This document shows positions 28,388 to 37,194 of a stretch of DNA of 64,000 nucleotides, piece after piece. Location: the NCBI RefSeq assembly GCF_004211145.1, contig NZ_SEBS01000009.1, positions 1 through 64,000 of the forward strand, read 5' to 3'. The notes beneath the pieces are model-generated. The model was not told the DNA's origin, made no database searches, and saw only the letters and a program-made list of their open reading frames with translations. A program made the position numbers and the translations under genes. The stretch's first letter is position 1; every line of letters begins with the position of its first letter. This DNA comes from Flavobacterium sp. GTDB lineage: Bacteria; Bacteroidota; Bacteroidia; Flavobacteriales; Flavobacteriaceae.

Positions 28388-29179
28388 ATGATTGAAGATT
28401 TAAAAGTCCCAACAATGGCCGAATTCATGGCCGAAGGAAAGCAACCCGAAGTCTTGTTCTGGGTCGGCTGTTCGGGTAGTTTCGATGACCGCGCCAAGAA
28501 AATCACCAAGGCGTTCGTGAAGTTGCTCAACCGCGCCGGCGTTTCGTTTGCCGTGTTGGGAACTGAGGAAGGTTGCACGGGCGATCCCGCGAAAAGGGCA
28601 GGGAATGAGTTCCTGTTCCAGATGCAGGCGATGATGAACATCGAGTTGCTCAACGCCTACGAAGTCAAGAAAATCGTGACCGCTTGCCCGCATTGTTTCA
28701 ATACGATCAAGAACGAATATCCGGGACTGGGCGGAAGCTACGAAGTCGTACACCATACGAGTTTCCTCAAATCTTTACTCGACGACGGCCGACTTACGAT
28801 TGAAGGCGGTACGTTCAAAGGAAAGAAAATCACGTTCCACGATCCGTGTTATTTGGGTCGGGCGAACAATATTTACGAAGCGCCGCGTGATCTCATCCAA
28901 AAGCTCGATGCCGAACTAGTCGAAATGAAACGCTCGCGCTCGAACGGTTTGTGTTGTGGAGCCGGTGGCGCCCAGATGTTCAAGGACGCCGAACCCGGAA
29001 ACAAGGAAATAAACGTCGAACGGTCAGAAGAAGCGTTGTCGACCGAACCACAAATCATCGCGGCCGCTTGTCCGTTCTGCAATACGATGCTTACCGACGG
29101 CGTTAAAGTAAAAGAGCGCGAAGGCGACGTAAAGGTTATGGACATAGCCGAATTGATTGCCAACGCACAGGATTTGTAG
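28388..29179 (+). CDS. CCG-domain (Fe-S) heterodisulfide reductase-like protein
   Basis: A 263-residue cytosolic protein with two cysteine-rich CCG domains. The first has WVGCSGSFDD, EEGCTGDP and ACPHCFNT; the second has FHDPCYLGRANN, LCCGAGGAQMF and ACPFCNTML. Such domains bind a noncubane 4Fe-4S cluster in HdrB or carry substrate cysteines in GlpC, GlcF and LutA relatives. It is the likely partner of the membrane Fe-S protein at 25657. Its ATG lies at the end of the 77-bp array. Confidence 0.93.
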   Translation: MIEDLKVPTMAEFMAEGKQPEVLFWVGCSGSFDDRAKKITKAFVKLLNRAGVSFAVLGTEEGCTGDPAKRAGNEFLFQMQAMMNIELLNAYEVKKIVTACPHCFNTIKNEYPGLGGSYEVVHHTSFLKSLLDDGRLTIEGGTFKGKKITFHDPCYLGRANNIYEAPRDLIQKLDAELVEMKRSRSNGLCCGAGGAQMFKDAEPGNKEINVERSEEALSTEPQIIAAACPFCNTMLTDGVKVKEREGDVKVMDIAELIANAQDL

Positions 29180-29245
29180 TGAAGCGCAAAGTACAGAGTG
29201 CAAGGTGCAAAGTCTCAAAACTCACTACTCAAAACTAAGAACTAA
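29177..29245. repeat. GTGCAAAGT and ACTCAAAACT word repeats
   Basis: AGCGCAAAGTACAGAGTGCAAGG starts at the TAG stop of the CCG gene and resembles the pfkA hairpin words. CTCAAAACTCACTACTCAAAACTAAGAACTA follows up to the next ATG. The spacer is made entirely of repeat words. Confidence 0.7.
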
Positions 29246-29247
29246 AC

Positions 29248-29730
29248 ATGTACGTACCCTTTGATACCTTACCCGAAGAATCACGCATCTGGATCTACCA
29301 ATCCAACCGTAAATTATCGGACGAAGAAACAGCCGAAATCCAACAATCGCTCGAAGCATTCCTGGAAAAATGGGCGGCTCACGGCACAGGGCTCGAAGCT
29401 TCTTACCAACTGAAGTACAATCGCTTCATCATCATCGCGGTCAATCAGGAAACGCAGGCCGCGACGGGTTGTTCGATCGATGATTCGGTGCGATTCATAC
29501 AAGACCTCGAACAAAAATACGGGATCGACCTGCTTGATAAAATGAACGTGACGTTCCGAAACGGTGAACACATCGCCCACAAAAGCCTTATTGATTTCAA
29601 GCGAATGGCCAAGGAAAAAGCCGTAACCGGAAATACGGTCGTTTTCAACAATCTCGTGAATACGCTCGGAGAGTGGAACGACTTTTGGGAAGTGCCCGCA
29701 ACCGAAAGCTGGCACAGCCGCTTCTTTTAA
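29248..29730 (+). CDS. Conserved Bacteroidota protein of unknown function (often labelled 'ABC transporter ATPase')
   Basis: A 160-residue cytosolic protein. Databases often call this family ABC transporter ATPase, but I see no Walker A, signature or Walker B motif, so the name is not supported. Visible features are the start MYVPFDTLPEESRIWIYQS, the central YNRFIIIAVNQ and GCSIDDSVRFIQDLE, and the end WEVPATESWHSRFF. It is conserved beside the Fe-S and GH3 genes in flavobacteria as I recall. Only 6 bp separate it from the GH3 gene, so they are probably co-transcribed. Confidence 0.85.
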   Translation: MYVPFDTLPEESRIWIYQSNRKLSDEETAEIQQSLEAFLEKWAAHGTGLEASYQLKYNRFIIIAVNQETQAATGCSIDDSVRFIQDLEQKYGIDLLDKMNVTFRNGEHIAHKSLIDFKRMAKEKAVTGNTVVFNNLVNTLGEWNDFWEVPATESWHSRFF

Positions 29731-29736
29731 AAAACC

Positions 29737-32646
29737 ATGATGAGACGACTCACCGTTGCCCTGCTTCTTATTTCCCAATTCGCGCTTGCCCAGTTCAGGC
29801 ACGTAAAGCCCGTGCATCGCCAAAAGGAAGATGTTTGGGTCGACAGTATCTACAATAATTTGACGTTCGACGAACGCGTCGGGCAATTGTTCATGGTCGC
29901 GGCATATTCGAACAAGGATACGGCCCACGTGAATTCGATCAGCCGACTCGTCAAAAACAACAAAATCGGCGGATTGCTTTTCCTTCAAGGCGGACCGTAT
30001 CGCGAGGCAAAACTCACAAACCTTTATCAATCCCAATCGAAAGTTCCTTTGTTCATAGGCATCGACGCCGAATGGGGATTGGCGATGCGACTCGATTCCG
30101 TCGCGCGTTTTCCATGGAATATGACGTTGGGCGCGATTCAGGATTTGAGCCTTATCGAAAAAGTCGGGGAAGAATACGGCAAGCAAAGCAAGCGAATGGG
30201 CATCCATTTCAACTTCGCGCCCGTTCTCGACATCAATACGAATCCAAAAAATCCGATCATCGGAAACAGATCGTTCGGCGAAGACAAACTCAAAGTCACC
30301 GAACGCGCGCTCGCACTTATGAAAGGCATCCAACGCGAAGGCGTCCTGGCGACGGGTAAACACTTTCCGGGCCATGGCGACACGGCCGTCGATTCGCACG
30401 ATGTGTTGCCGCTCGTGGATTTTTCGAAACTGCGATTGGACGAAGTCGAACTTTATCCCTATAAGAAATTGTTTTCTGAAGGCCTGGCCTCGGTCATGGT
30501 CGCGCACCTGAACGTTCCGGCGCTTGAGACGCGACAGGGTTATCCGTCGTCGATCTCGTATAATGTCGTGACGAATCTGCTGCAGAACGAACTCGGTTTC
30601 AACGGACTTATTTTTACCGATGCCTTGAACATGAAAGGCGCGAGCAATTTCAAATCGGCGGGAGAAATAGATCTTGAGGCATTCATGGCCGGGAACGACG
30701 TGTTGCTTTTCCCTGAGAACGTACCGCTCGCGATCGACAAGATTTGCGTCGCTTATCAGGACAGTTTGATTTCAGAACAACGCCTGGCCCAATCGGTCAA
30801 GAAGATTTTGCGCTACAAATACCGCGTCGGGCTTGACATGTATACGCCGATCAACCTCGACAATTTAAGCCGGGATGTAAATACGATCGAAAACGCGGCC
30901 TTGCAGTACACGTTGTACGAGAATGCGGTTACGGTGTTGAAAAATGACAACGAAACGCTTCCGATCCAAAATCTTGAAAACGAGAAAATCGCTTACGTGA
31001 AACTCGGCGAGGACAGCAATTCGCCGTTCGTGTCGACAATCCAGAAATACACCGAGGTAACTGAAGTAGCCGATGACAGTATCCATCTGCTTCTCGAAAA
31101 ACTGAAACCCTATTCGACCGTTATCGTCGGATATCATAAGAGCGACGGCGCGTGGAAAAACCACAATTTCAAGCCCGAAGAACTCGCAAAACTCGATTCG
31201 ATCAGTAAGCACAACAAAGTCATCCTCGATATTTTCGCCAAACCGTACTCGCTTTTGCCGATCACCGATTATTCGAACATCAAGGCGCTCGTGGTTTCCT
31301 ACCAAAACAGCGATGTCGCGCAGGTCGTTTCGGGCGAATTGCTTTTCGGCGCGGTTGAAGCCAAAGGAAAACTTCCGGTTTCATTGAATTCGAACTTTAA
31401 GGTCGGCGACGGATTGTCGACCAAAAAACTAAATCGTCTTGGTTTCACCGCTCCCGAAAATGTCGGCATGAGCTCTCAAATCCTGACCAAGATCGACATG
31501 CTCGCGAACAAGGCGATCAGCGGCAAAATGGCGCCTGGAATTCAGGTTCTGGTTGCGCGGAAAGGAAAGGTAATTTACCAGAAGTCGTTCGGATTCCATA
31601 CATACGAGCAGATTCAGAAAGTGAAGAACACCGATATTTACGACATCGCCTCGCTCACTAAAATCGTGTCGACGTTGCCCAACGTGATGCAACAATTCGA
31701 CCAGAAGAAGATAACCTTCGATAGCCGTCTGGGCCAAATGTTGCCGGTTTTCAAACGCACCGACAAGAAGAACATAAACGTCAAGGAATTGCTTTCACAC
31801 TACGCAAGGCTCCAGGCGTGGATTCCGTTCTACAAGGCGACGCTCGACAGCACGTTGCATCCCGCCGACAAATATTACCGCAAGATGTACGACCAGATGT
31901 TCTCGAAACAAGTCGCCGAGAATCTGTACATCCGAAACGATTACCACGACACGATCATGAAGGAAATCGCAAAGAGCAAGCTGCTTCCCAAAAAGGAGTA
32001 CAAATACAGCGATTTCGCGTTCATCATCATGAAGGAATATCTTGAGAAATCGACCGCGAAAACGCTCGACAGCTTGAGCAACATGCATTTTTACAGGCCG
32101 ATCGGCATGAGCAATACGATGTATAATCCGTTGCGCAAATTCGACATGAGCATGATTCCACCGACCGAGGACGACAAGTATTTCCGCTACCAGATCGTGC
32201 AGGGTTACGTACACGACATGGAAGCCGCGATGGAAGGCGGAGTTGCCGGACACGCGGGAATTTTCTCGAATTCGATGGACGTCGCCAAGATCATGCAGAT
32301 GTATCTCCAGAAAGGAAACTACGGCGGCAAACAATTTTTCTCAGACAAGACATTCGACGATTTCAACACGGCATGGTTCATAAAAGAAGGCAATCGCCGC
32401 GGCGTCGGATTCGACAAACCGCAACTTCCGGGTCAGGCCGGGCCGACGTGCAACTGCGTTTCGATGAAGAGTTTCGGCCACACCGGATTTACGGGAACGA
32501 TGGCTTGGGCCGATCCCGAAACTGAAATCGTATATATTTTCCTTTCGAACAGGACGTTCCCTGATTCGACCGTGAACACGCTTTCAAAGGAGAACATTCG
32601 CGAAGACATCCAAAAAGTGATTCAGGAAGCGATCATCAACAACTAA
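29737..32646 (+). CDS. GH3 beta-N-acetylhexosaminidase fused to a serine hydrolase (beta-lactamase class C fold)
   Basis: A 969-residue exported fusion. After a signal peptide (LTVALLLISQFALA) the GH3 domain (residues 40-380) carries FIGIDAEWGLAMRLD and KHFPGHGDTAVDSHD near residue 207, the NagZ-type signature with the His/Asp dyad. A GH3 C-terminal or linker region follows. From about residue 585 a penicillin-binding serine hydrolase domain has IASLTKIV with Ser and Lys near 637-640, and FGHTGFTGTMAW near the C terminus. The combination suggests removal of amino sugars and peptides from peptidoglycan in the periplasm. Such fusions are known in Bacteroidota. It follows the 160-residue protein by 6 bp. 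Confidence 0.93.
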   Translation: MMRRLTVALLLISQFALAQFRHVKPVHRQKEDVWVDSIYNNLTFDERVGQLFMVAAYSNKDTAHVNSISRLVKNNKIGGLLFLQGGPYREAKLTNLYQSQSKVPLFIGIDAEWGLAMRLDSVARFPWNMTLGAIQDLSLIEKVGEEYGKQSKRMGIHFNFAPVLDINTNPKNPIIGNRSFGEDKLKVTERALALMKGIQREGVLATGKHFPGHGDTAVDSHDVLPLVDFSKLRLDEVELYPYKKLFSEGLASVMVAHLNVPALETRQGYPSSISYNVVTNLLQNELGFNGLIFTDALNMKGASNFKSAGEIDLEAFMAGNDVLLFPENVPLAIDKICVAYQDSLISEQRLAQSVKKILRYKYRVGLDMYTPINLDNLSRDVNTIENAALQYTLYENAVTVLKNDNETLPIQNLENEKIAYVKLGEDSNSPFVSTIQKYTEVTEVADDSIHLLLEKLKPYSTVIVGYHKSDGAWKNHNFKPEELAKLDSISKHNKVILDIFAKPYSLLPITDYSNIKALVVSYQNSDVAQVVSGELLFGAVEAKGKLPVSLNSNFKVGDGLSTKKLNRLGFTAPENVGMSSQILTKIDMLANKAISGKMAPGIQVLVARKGKVIYQKSFGFHTYEQIQKVKNTDIYDIASLTKIVSTLPNVMQQFDQKKITFDSRLGQMLPVFKRTDKKNINVKELLSHYARLQAWIPFYKATLDSTLHPADKYYRKMYDQMFSKQVAENLYIRNDYHDTIMKEIAKSKLLPKKEYKYSDFAFIIMKEYLEKSTAKTLDSLSNMHFYRPIGMSNTMYNPLRKFDMSMIPPTEDDKYFRYQIVQGYVHDMEAAMEGGVAGHAGIFSNSMDVAKIMQMYLQKGNYGGKQFFSDKTFDDFNTAWFIKEGNRRGVGFDKPQLPGQAGPTCNCVSMKSFGHTGFTGTMAWADPETEIVYIFLSNRTFPDSTVNTLSKENIREDIQKVIQEAIINN

Positions 32647-32675
32647 TTTTTCTATATTTCGGGAAATTTATCCTG

Positions 32676-33194
32676 ATGAGAAAGGTTTTGATTTTTACGA
32701 TGTTTTGCGTGACGTTCGCTTGTTCGACTGACGACGGCAACGAAGGCGATAACAATTCCACACTAAAAATCTCAGGACAAAAATACACGTTCGACAGGCT
32801 TTTGATGAGTGACGCGAGTGCGTTTCCGTTGTCGGACCCTGAAATGAAAACGCATTATTTTTATCTTACCCAAGAAATTCCATGCGACAGTGCGCCTTGT
32901 TCGCGCCCTATCGGAATGTATGTCAAAGTCGTCACACCGATGAACCAGGCATTGCTTGTGGGAACGTATTCGTTCGGAACTCAGGAATCGCCTTACGCCT
33001 TTGTGTACGATTATAAAAACAGTGCGCAATCCATTTCAGGCGGTATTCAAATAGCATTCGAAAATGGACAATACGAACTCACATTTCTGGAAAATACGAT
33101 GTTGTCCCAAAACCATGGACTCACGGGAAAAGTCAAGGGAAATTTCCAAATTATTCCGTTCGATTACAGGACGGCGAACGGCCAATGGAATTAA
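32676..33194 (+). CDS. Putative lipoprotein, unknown function
   Basis: A 172-residue protein with a lipoprotein signal; the lipobox is TFAC with Cys16, followed by STDDGNEGDNN, an acidic linker common in Bacteroidota lipoproteins. I recognise no family. The body looks beta-rich with a Cys pair (IPCDSAPCSRP). The next gene encodes a similar lipoprotein, 55 bp downstream; both end in stretches of the form G-x-F-x-G-x-x, suggesting a shared fold or ancient duplication. Exported, probably at the outer membrane. Confidence 0.8.
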   Translation: MRKVLIFTMFCVTFACSTDDGNEGDNNSTLKISGQKYTFDRLLMSDASAFPLSDPEMKTHYFYLTQEIPCDSAPCSRPIGMYVKVVTPMNQALLVGTYSFGTQESPYAFVYDYKNSAQSISGGIQIAFENGQYELTFLENTMLSQNHGLTGKVKGNFQIIPFDYRTANGQWN

Positions 33195-33249
33195 ATCTTG
33201 TTGACGCGACCTTCCGGGAAAATTATTGTCTGAAACAAAACACAAAATC

Positions 33250-33738
33250 ATGAAAAAACTATTCTTTTGCATTTTGGCGGTTTCCATGTTGGTAAGCTGC
33301 AACAGCGACGACGATAATTCCGCCGTTAACGGTGTGTCGACGCTAACGGTGAATAACATTCCTTTTGAGATTGGCCGATCAGCCGATAACGTCACTACAA
33401 AATTCTATAACGAATTCCAATCGCGTGTATTTTTCATTTCTAACGGAAAGATGAACGATTCTTGGTCGGGTAGCGCGATTTCGTTTTCAATTCACTATGC
33501 GGCAGGACAAACGAGCGCCACGGGCATTTATACCATCGATGAATTTGACAATTACGGCTATTACCTCATGGGCGATTACGGCGTGCAATTCGTTTCAGGA
33601 ACGGTCTCGATCACCGAGCTGGGCAATGACATTTACAAAATCGTGTTCACTGATCTCATAACCGACTCACATAGCACAAGCCCATCTCCTGACATTACGG
33701 TTCAAGGTTCCTTCGAAGGAAGCTTCAAACAAAATTAA
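33250..33738 (+). CDS. Putative lipoprotein, unknown function
   Basis: ATG 33250 gives 162 residues with signal MKKLFFCILAVSMLVSC, lipobox VSC and the acidic linker NSDDDNS. The upstream in-frame ATG at 33226 would add eight polar residues and is less likely. The body is beta-rich (TLTVNNIPFEIG, GTVSITELGNDIYKIVF, VQGSFEGSFKQN). The last strand resembles that of the lipoprotein before it, so the two are probably relatives in one transcript. A terminator follows 12 bp after the stop. Confidence 0.8.
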   Translation: MKKLFFCILAVSMLVSCNSDDDNSAVNGVSTLTVNNIPFEIGRSADNVTTKFYNEFQSRVFFISNGKMNDSWSGSAISFSIHYAAGQTSATGIYTIDEFDNYGYYLMGDYGVQFVSGTVSITELGNDIYKIVFTDLITDSHSTSPSPDITVQGSFEGSFKQN

Positions 33739-33749
33739 AACTGTACCCG

Positions 33750-33773
33750 AACCGGCCATTCCGCCGGTTTTTT
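33750..33773 (+). terminator. Terminator after the lipoprotein pair
   Basis: AACCGGC at 33750-33756 pairs with GCCGGTT at 33763-33769, followed by TTTT. Confidence 0.8.
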
Positions 33774-33797
33774 ATGCGCCGTTTGACCCGCTATTCG

Positions 33798-33805
33798 TAC
33801 CTTCG
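33798..33805 (+). promoter_or_regulatory. -7 box of bshA
   Basis: TACCTTCG is one base from TAnnTTTG and lies 18 bases before the bshA ATG, just past the terminator. No clear -33 box. Confidence 0.35.
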
Positions 33806-33823
33806 CAAAACAATACGACTACA

Positions 33824-34957
33824 ATGAAAATAGCTATAGTTTGTTATCCGACATTTGGCGGAAGTGGTGTCGTCGCTACCGAATTGGGCCTCGAACTCGC
33901 ACGCCGCGGACACGAAATACACTTCATCACCTACAGCCAGCCCGTGCGTTTGGCGCAATTGAGCCCGAATGTGCATTATCATGAGGTAAATGTTCCCGAA
34001 TATCCGTTGTTCCATTACCAGCCGTATGAATTGGCGCTGTCGAGCAAACTCGTCGATATGGTGAAACTGTACGGCATCGAACTGCTTCACGTACATTACG
34101 CGATTCCGCACGCTTACGCCGCCTACATGGCCAAACAGATGCTCAAGGACGAAGGCATTTACGTGCCGATCGTGACGACATTGCACGGAACCGACATCAC
34201 GCTCGTGGGCAGCCATCCGTTCTACAAACCCGCGGTCGCGTTCAGCATCAATAAATCGGATATCGTGACCTCGGTTTCCCAAAGTTTGAAAGACGATACG
34301 TACCGACATTTCGATATCCGCAAGGAAATCCACGTAATACCGAACTTCATCGAACTCGACAAAAACACATCGGACCCAAGCATTCGTTGCCGCCGTTCGG
34401 TCATGGCGGGCGAAAACGAGCGCATAGTGACGCACATCAGTAACTTCAGGAAGATCAAGAGAATTCCCGATGTCATAAAGATTTTCGAGCGCATCCAACG
34501 GGACATTCCATCGAGACTGATGATGGTCGGCGACGGGCCCGAACGCGAAAAGGCCGAGAAATTGTGTCAAAAATTAGGCATTTCAGATAAGGTGATTTTC
34601 TTCGGGAACAGCAACGAGATCGACCAGATTTTGAGTTACACCGACTTGTTTTTGCTGCCGTCGGAAACCGAAAGTTTCGGGCTTGCCGCACTTGAAGCGA
34701 TGGTTTGGGGAATTCCTGTAATCTCCACGAATTCAGGTGGTTTACCTGAAGTCAACTTCAACGGAATTTCAGGGTATCTCAGTGATGTCGGGAATGTCGA
34801 GGAAATGGGAACGAACGCTATTCGGATCTTAAAAGACGATTCGGTGCTGCAACAATTCCGCAACAATGCACTCGGTGTGGCCAAACAATTCGACATCAGG
34901 AAAATATTACCGCTGTACGAAGCGTTATACGAAGAAGCCTTACAAATAAAAGTATGA
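33824..34957 (+). CDS. bshA: N-acetyl-alpha-D-glucosaminyl L-malate synthase
   Basis: BshA makes GlcNAc-malate, the first step of bacillithiol synthesis, from UDP-GlcNAc and malate. The 377-residue GT4 glycosyltransferase begins IAIVCYPTFGGSGVVATELG, the BshA hallmark. It also has HVHYAIPHAYAAYMA, TLHGTDITLVG, ISNFRKIKR, the sugar-nucleotide-binding PSETESFGLAALEAM and STNSGGLPEV. bshB and bshC are not in the window. The stop overlaps the start of the PrcB-like gene by four bases (ATGA). Confidence 0.96.
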   Translation: MKIAIVCYPTFGGSGVVATELGLELARRGHEIHFITYSQPVRLAQLSPNVHYHEVNVPEYPLFHYQPYELALSSKLVDMVKLYGIELLHVHYAIPHAYAAYMAKQMLKDEGIYVPIVTTLHGTDITLVGSHPFYKPAVAFSINKSDIVTSVSQSLKDDTYRHFDIRKEIHVIPNFIELDKNTSDPSIRCRRSVMAGENERIVTHISNFRKIKRIPDVIKIFERIQRDIPSRLMMVGDGPEREKAEKLCQKLGISDKVIFFGNSNEIDQILSYTDLFLLPSETESFGLAALEAMVWGIPVISTNSGGLPEVNFNGISGYLSDVGNVEEMGTNAIRILKDDSVLQQFRNNALGVAKQFDIRKILPLYEALYEEALQIKV

Positions 34958-35379
34958 GAAAAATCGCAACCGCATTTTTGATCCTGTTCCTCGCAGCCTG
35001 TTCGTCAACCAAAAAAACGGCCGGGACGTTACCTTTATACGAAGTATTGACGAGTAAATCAGATGGGGGCGGAAACATCCGTTTCTATGAAGTCGTATCA
35101 ACTTCCGACGAATTCAGGATGCTTTTGGGCGACGAGAACCTCAAGCGAAAAATCAAGCCAGACGATATCAATTCGGCAAACTTCATCATCCTGAACATGG
35201 GCGAGAAGCGATCCGGCGGCTATTCCATAGATGTCGAGAAGGTCGAGGAAACGGCTGACAAGATCGTGGTCACCGTTAAGGAAACCAAACCCGACGAAGA
35301 TTCGATGACCACGCAGGCGATTACGTATCCGTATGCGATCGTGAAGATCAATTCGAAAAAAACGATCGAAATAAAATAA
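34954..35379 (+). CDS. PrcB-like C-terminal domain lipoprotein
   Basis: A 141-residue lipoprotein with signal MRKIATAFLILFLAACS and Cys16. The core matches the short domain found at the end of the PrcB subunit of the treponemal protease complex: NFIILNMGEKRSGGYSIDV, with strands on both sides. Function in free-standing form is unknown; protein-binding or protease regulation in the periplasm are guesses. It is translationally coupled to bshA by an ATGA overlap, though no functional link is obvious. Confidence 0.8.
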   Translation: MRKIATAFLILFLAACSSTKKTAGTLPLYEVLTSKSDGGGNIRFYEVVSTSDEFRMLLGDENLKRKIKPDDINSANFIILNMGEKRSGGYSIDVEKVEETADKIVVTVKETKPDEDSMTTQAITYPYAIVKINSKKTIEIK

Positions 35380-35383
35380 AAAG

Positions 35384-35418
35384 AAAAAGCCCGACGATAA
35401 TTTGCCGGGCTTTTTTTT
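35384..35418. terminator. Bidirectional terminator
   Basis: AAAAAGCCCG at 35384-35393 pairs with CGGGCTTTTT starting 35406. T runs on both strands let it end the bshA operon and the convergent barrel gene. Confidence 0.85.
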
Positions 35419-35935
35419 AGAATGTATATCGGACAGCTAAACCAACGTCCGGAACCAAGTTGTGATGATCGTCATCGAAATCGTCGCGGTCGTCGCCAAA
35501 GTGGACTTCAGGCCTGATGTCGAACGAAAGCTGCAATGGAATCTTCGCGAATTTGTATTCGATTCCCGCAACCCCGGTGATCAGACCGAACGTTCCGTCG
35601 TCATCCCAATCGTTGTCAGGATCGTTGTATCGGTCGAATTCCCAACGTCCGGCTCCGATTCCCGGTCCGGCATAGAATGCGAAACCTTGCTCAATCGGGA
35701 AAACCCAATGGAAAGCGGCTACGAATTTGGCGGTGTCGTACCAATCCTGTTCGCGGATTCCGAGGTCGAATTCCAACCTATTGTTTGTAAATACGCGTCT
35801 CTGGTAGGAAACGTCGGCTCCGATTCCGTCTCCGGCGCTCAATCGGACTCCGATCGCATTGTCGGGAATCGACTGTGAATGAGCTGAAAATGCAGCAGCA
35901 ATAAGGAATGCGCCGCAAAAGATCAATTTCTTCAT
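35417..35935 (-). CDS. Small outer-membrane beta-barrel protein
   Basis: A 172-residue exported protein with signal peptide MKKLIFCGAFLIAAAFSAHS. The rest alternates polar and aromatic residues in strands with Gly-rich turns (GVRLSAGDGIGADVSYQRR, GFAFYAGPGIGAGRWEFD) and ends in a Tyr-Thr-Phe, typical of an eight-stranded OmpX/OmpA-like barrel. DDRDDFDDDHHN near the end would be an acidic loop, possibly metal-binding. Function is unknown. Confidence 0.88.
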   Translation of the reverse strand: MKKLIFCGAFLIAAAFSAHSQSIPDNAIGVRLSAGDGIGADVSYQRRVFTNNRLEFDLGIREQDWYDTAKFVAAFHWVFPIEQGFAFYAGPGIGAGRWEFDRYNDPDNDWDDDGTFGLITGVAGIEYKFAKIPLQLSFDIRPEVHFGDDRDDFDDDHHNLVPDVGLAVRYTF

Positions 35936-36014
35936 GTTGTGTTATTTTGGGTTATTTGATATAAATGTACCCCAACATAACCGCGGTGAAAAGCCGCTTA
36001 CCAAATTTTTAACA

Positions 36015-36863
36015 TTAGTTTTGACGATGGGCGAGTCGCTTCCGTGAAAACAACATTCCCGTCAAATCGGCTTGGCTGAGCATATTTTCCATTTCGAAAA
36101 GTTCCTCGTCGACTTCGGGTTTGTTGTCGGCGTAACGGTACAGTTTCCAGCGTTTCTTATTGTATTCCAGGGCCGTAAGGTTTTCTATCCAGTCGCCCGA
36201 ATTCAGGTAGGTCGTTTTGCCGTGACGGTTTTCCACGTCGGTAATCTTGGGTTCGTGTATGTGTCCGCAGACGACATAATCGTAACCTTTTTCGATTGCG
36301 AGTTCTGTGGCTGTCTTTTCGAAATCCGAGATGAATTTTACGGCTTTTTTCACGCTTCCCTTGATTTTCTTGGAAAACGAGTACGGTTCTTTCCCGATTT
36401 TATGCAAACACCAATTCACGAACCGGTTTACCAAGATCAAGTAATCATAACCGATTCCGCCCAATTTAGCGATCCATTTAGAGTGTTGCACCGACGCATC
36501 GAACACATCTCCGTGAAAGATCCACGCCTTGGAACCGTCGAGATCGAGCACCAATTTATCGAGGATGCTGAAATTTCCCATCTTCGTATCGCTGAACTTG
36601 CGCAACATCTCGTCGTGGTTGCCTGTGATGTAAAAAACCTTCGTGCCTTTTGAGGCGAAGTCGATGATCTTACTTATCACTTTTAGGTGCGATTTCGGGA
36701 AATAGGACTTTCGGAACTGCCAGATATCGATGATGTCGCCGTTGAGCACGAGCGTCTTCGGTTTTATCGAATTCAGATAGTGGAGCAGTTCTTTGGCGTG
36801 GCATCCGTAGGTTCCGAGATGCACGTCCGATAATACCAGGAGTTCGACTTTGCGCTTTTTCAT
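36015..36863 (-). CDS. UDP-2,3-diacylglucosamine diphosphatase-like metallophosphoesterase
   Basis: A 282-residue calcineurin-type enzyme. Metal-binding motifs are SDVHLG (residues 12-17), NGDIID (about 40), TGNHDE (about 80), FHGDVFD and CGHIHEP (about 200). The YDYLILVNRFVNW and the helical insert fit the LpxH-like group, which removes UMP from UDP-2,3-diacylglucosamine in lipid A synthesis at the inner membrane. This assignment is by family; other phosphoesterase roles are possible. It is probably a single-gene unit. Confidence 0.88.
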   Translation of the reverse strand: MKKRKVELLVLSDVHLGTYGCHAKELLHYLNSIKPKTLVLNGDIIDIWQFRKSYFPKSHLKVISKIIDFASKGTKVFYITGNHDEMLRKFSDTKMGNFSILDKLVLDLDGSKAWIFHGDVFDASVQHSKWIAKLGGIGYDYLILVNRFVNWCLHKIGKEPYSFSKKIKGSVKKAVKFISDFEKTATELAIEKGYDYVVCGHIHEPKITDVENRHGKTTYLNSGDWIENLTALEYNKKRWKLYRYADNKPEVDEELFEMENMLSQADLTGMLFSRKRLAHRQN

Positions 36864-36926
36864 GGACTGAAGTTTCGCAAATAAACTTCGCCAATGTTAA
36901 TTGAAACTTTTCCGACAGTTAAGAAA

Positions 36927-37091
36927 TCAATGCATCAGCAAATAATAAAATACCGCCCAGACGCACAGAAAGAAAACGCCCGGCATGACGAAACCCGCGA
37001 CGTTCTGCCTAAGCTGTTTTTTCACGAATCCCAAATACGCGAGATAACCCACGAAAAGTATCGACAACAAAAGAGGAATGAATGTGCTCAT
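36927..37091 (-). CDS. 54-residue two-helix membrane protein
   Basis: Too short for usual gene finders. It starts ATG 37091 and ends TGA at 36927. The protein begins MSTFIPLLLSILFVGYLAYL (helix 1), has a basic turn FVKKQLRQN and a second helix, PGVFFLCVWAVFYYLLMH. The positive loop predicts both ends outside. A full Bacteroidota promoter lies 12 bases or so upstream, which supports expression. Function is unknown. It is divergent from aroC. Confidence 0.75.
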   Translation of the reverse strand: MSTFIPLLLSILFVGYLAYLGFVKKQLRQNVAGFVMPGVFFLCVWAVFYYLLMH

Positions 37092-37107
37092 TACGCGGCA
37101 TTTGATC

Positions 37108-37140
37108 CAAATATAAACGTTTTTCTGTTGTCTCCGACAA
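37108..37140 (-). promoter_or_regulatory. Promoter of the 54-residue membrane protein
   Basis: On the minus strand TTG (37140-37138), 22 bases, then TATATTTG (37115-37108). Predicted transcript start is about ten bases before the ATG. Confidence 0.6.
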
Positions 37141-37157
37141 TTGAGTTTGCGCGAGTA

Positions 37158-37190
37158 TTGGCTGGTTTCTCGCTAATAATGCTATTTTTG
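37158..37190 (+). promoter_or_regulatory. Promoter of aroC, almost no leader
   Basis: TTG at 37158-37160, 22 bases, TATTTTTG at 37183-37190. The aroC ATG is at 37195, so the message would be leaderless or nearly so. Confidence 0.6.
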
Positions 37191-37194
37191 TAAA

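Noticed and set aside
29314..30507. A 397-codon minus-strand frame over the 160-residue gene and the GH3 gene
   Set aside because: It lies opposite two solid genes and has no recognisable motif.
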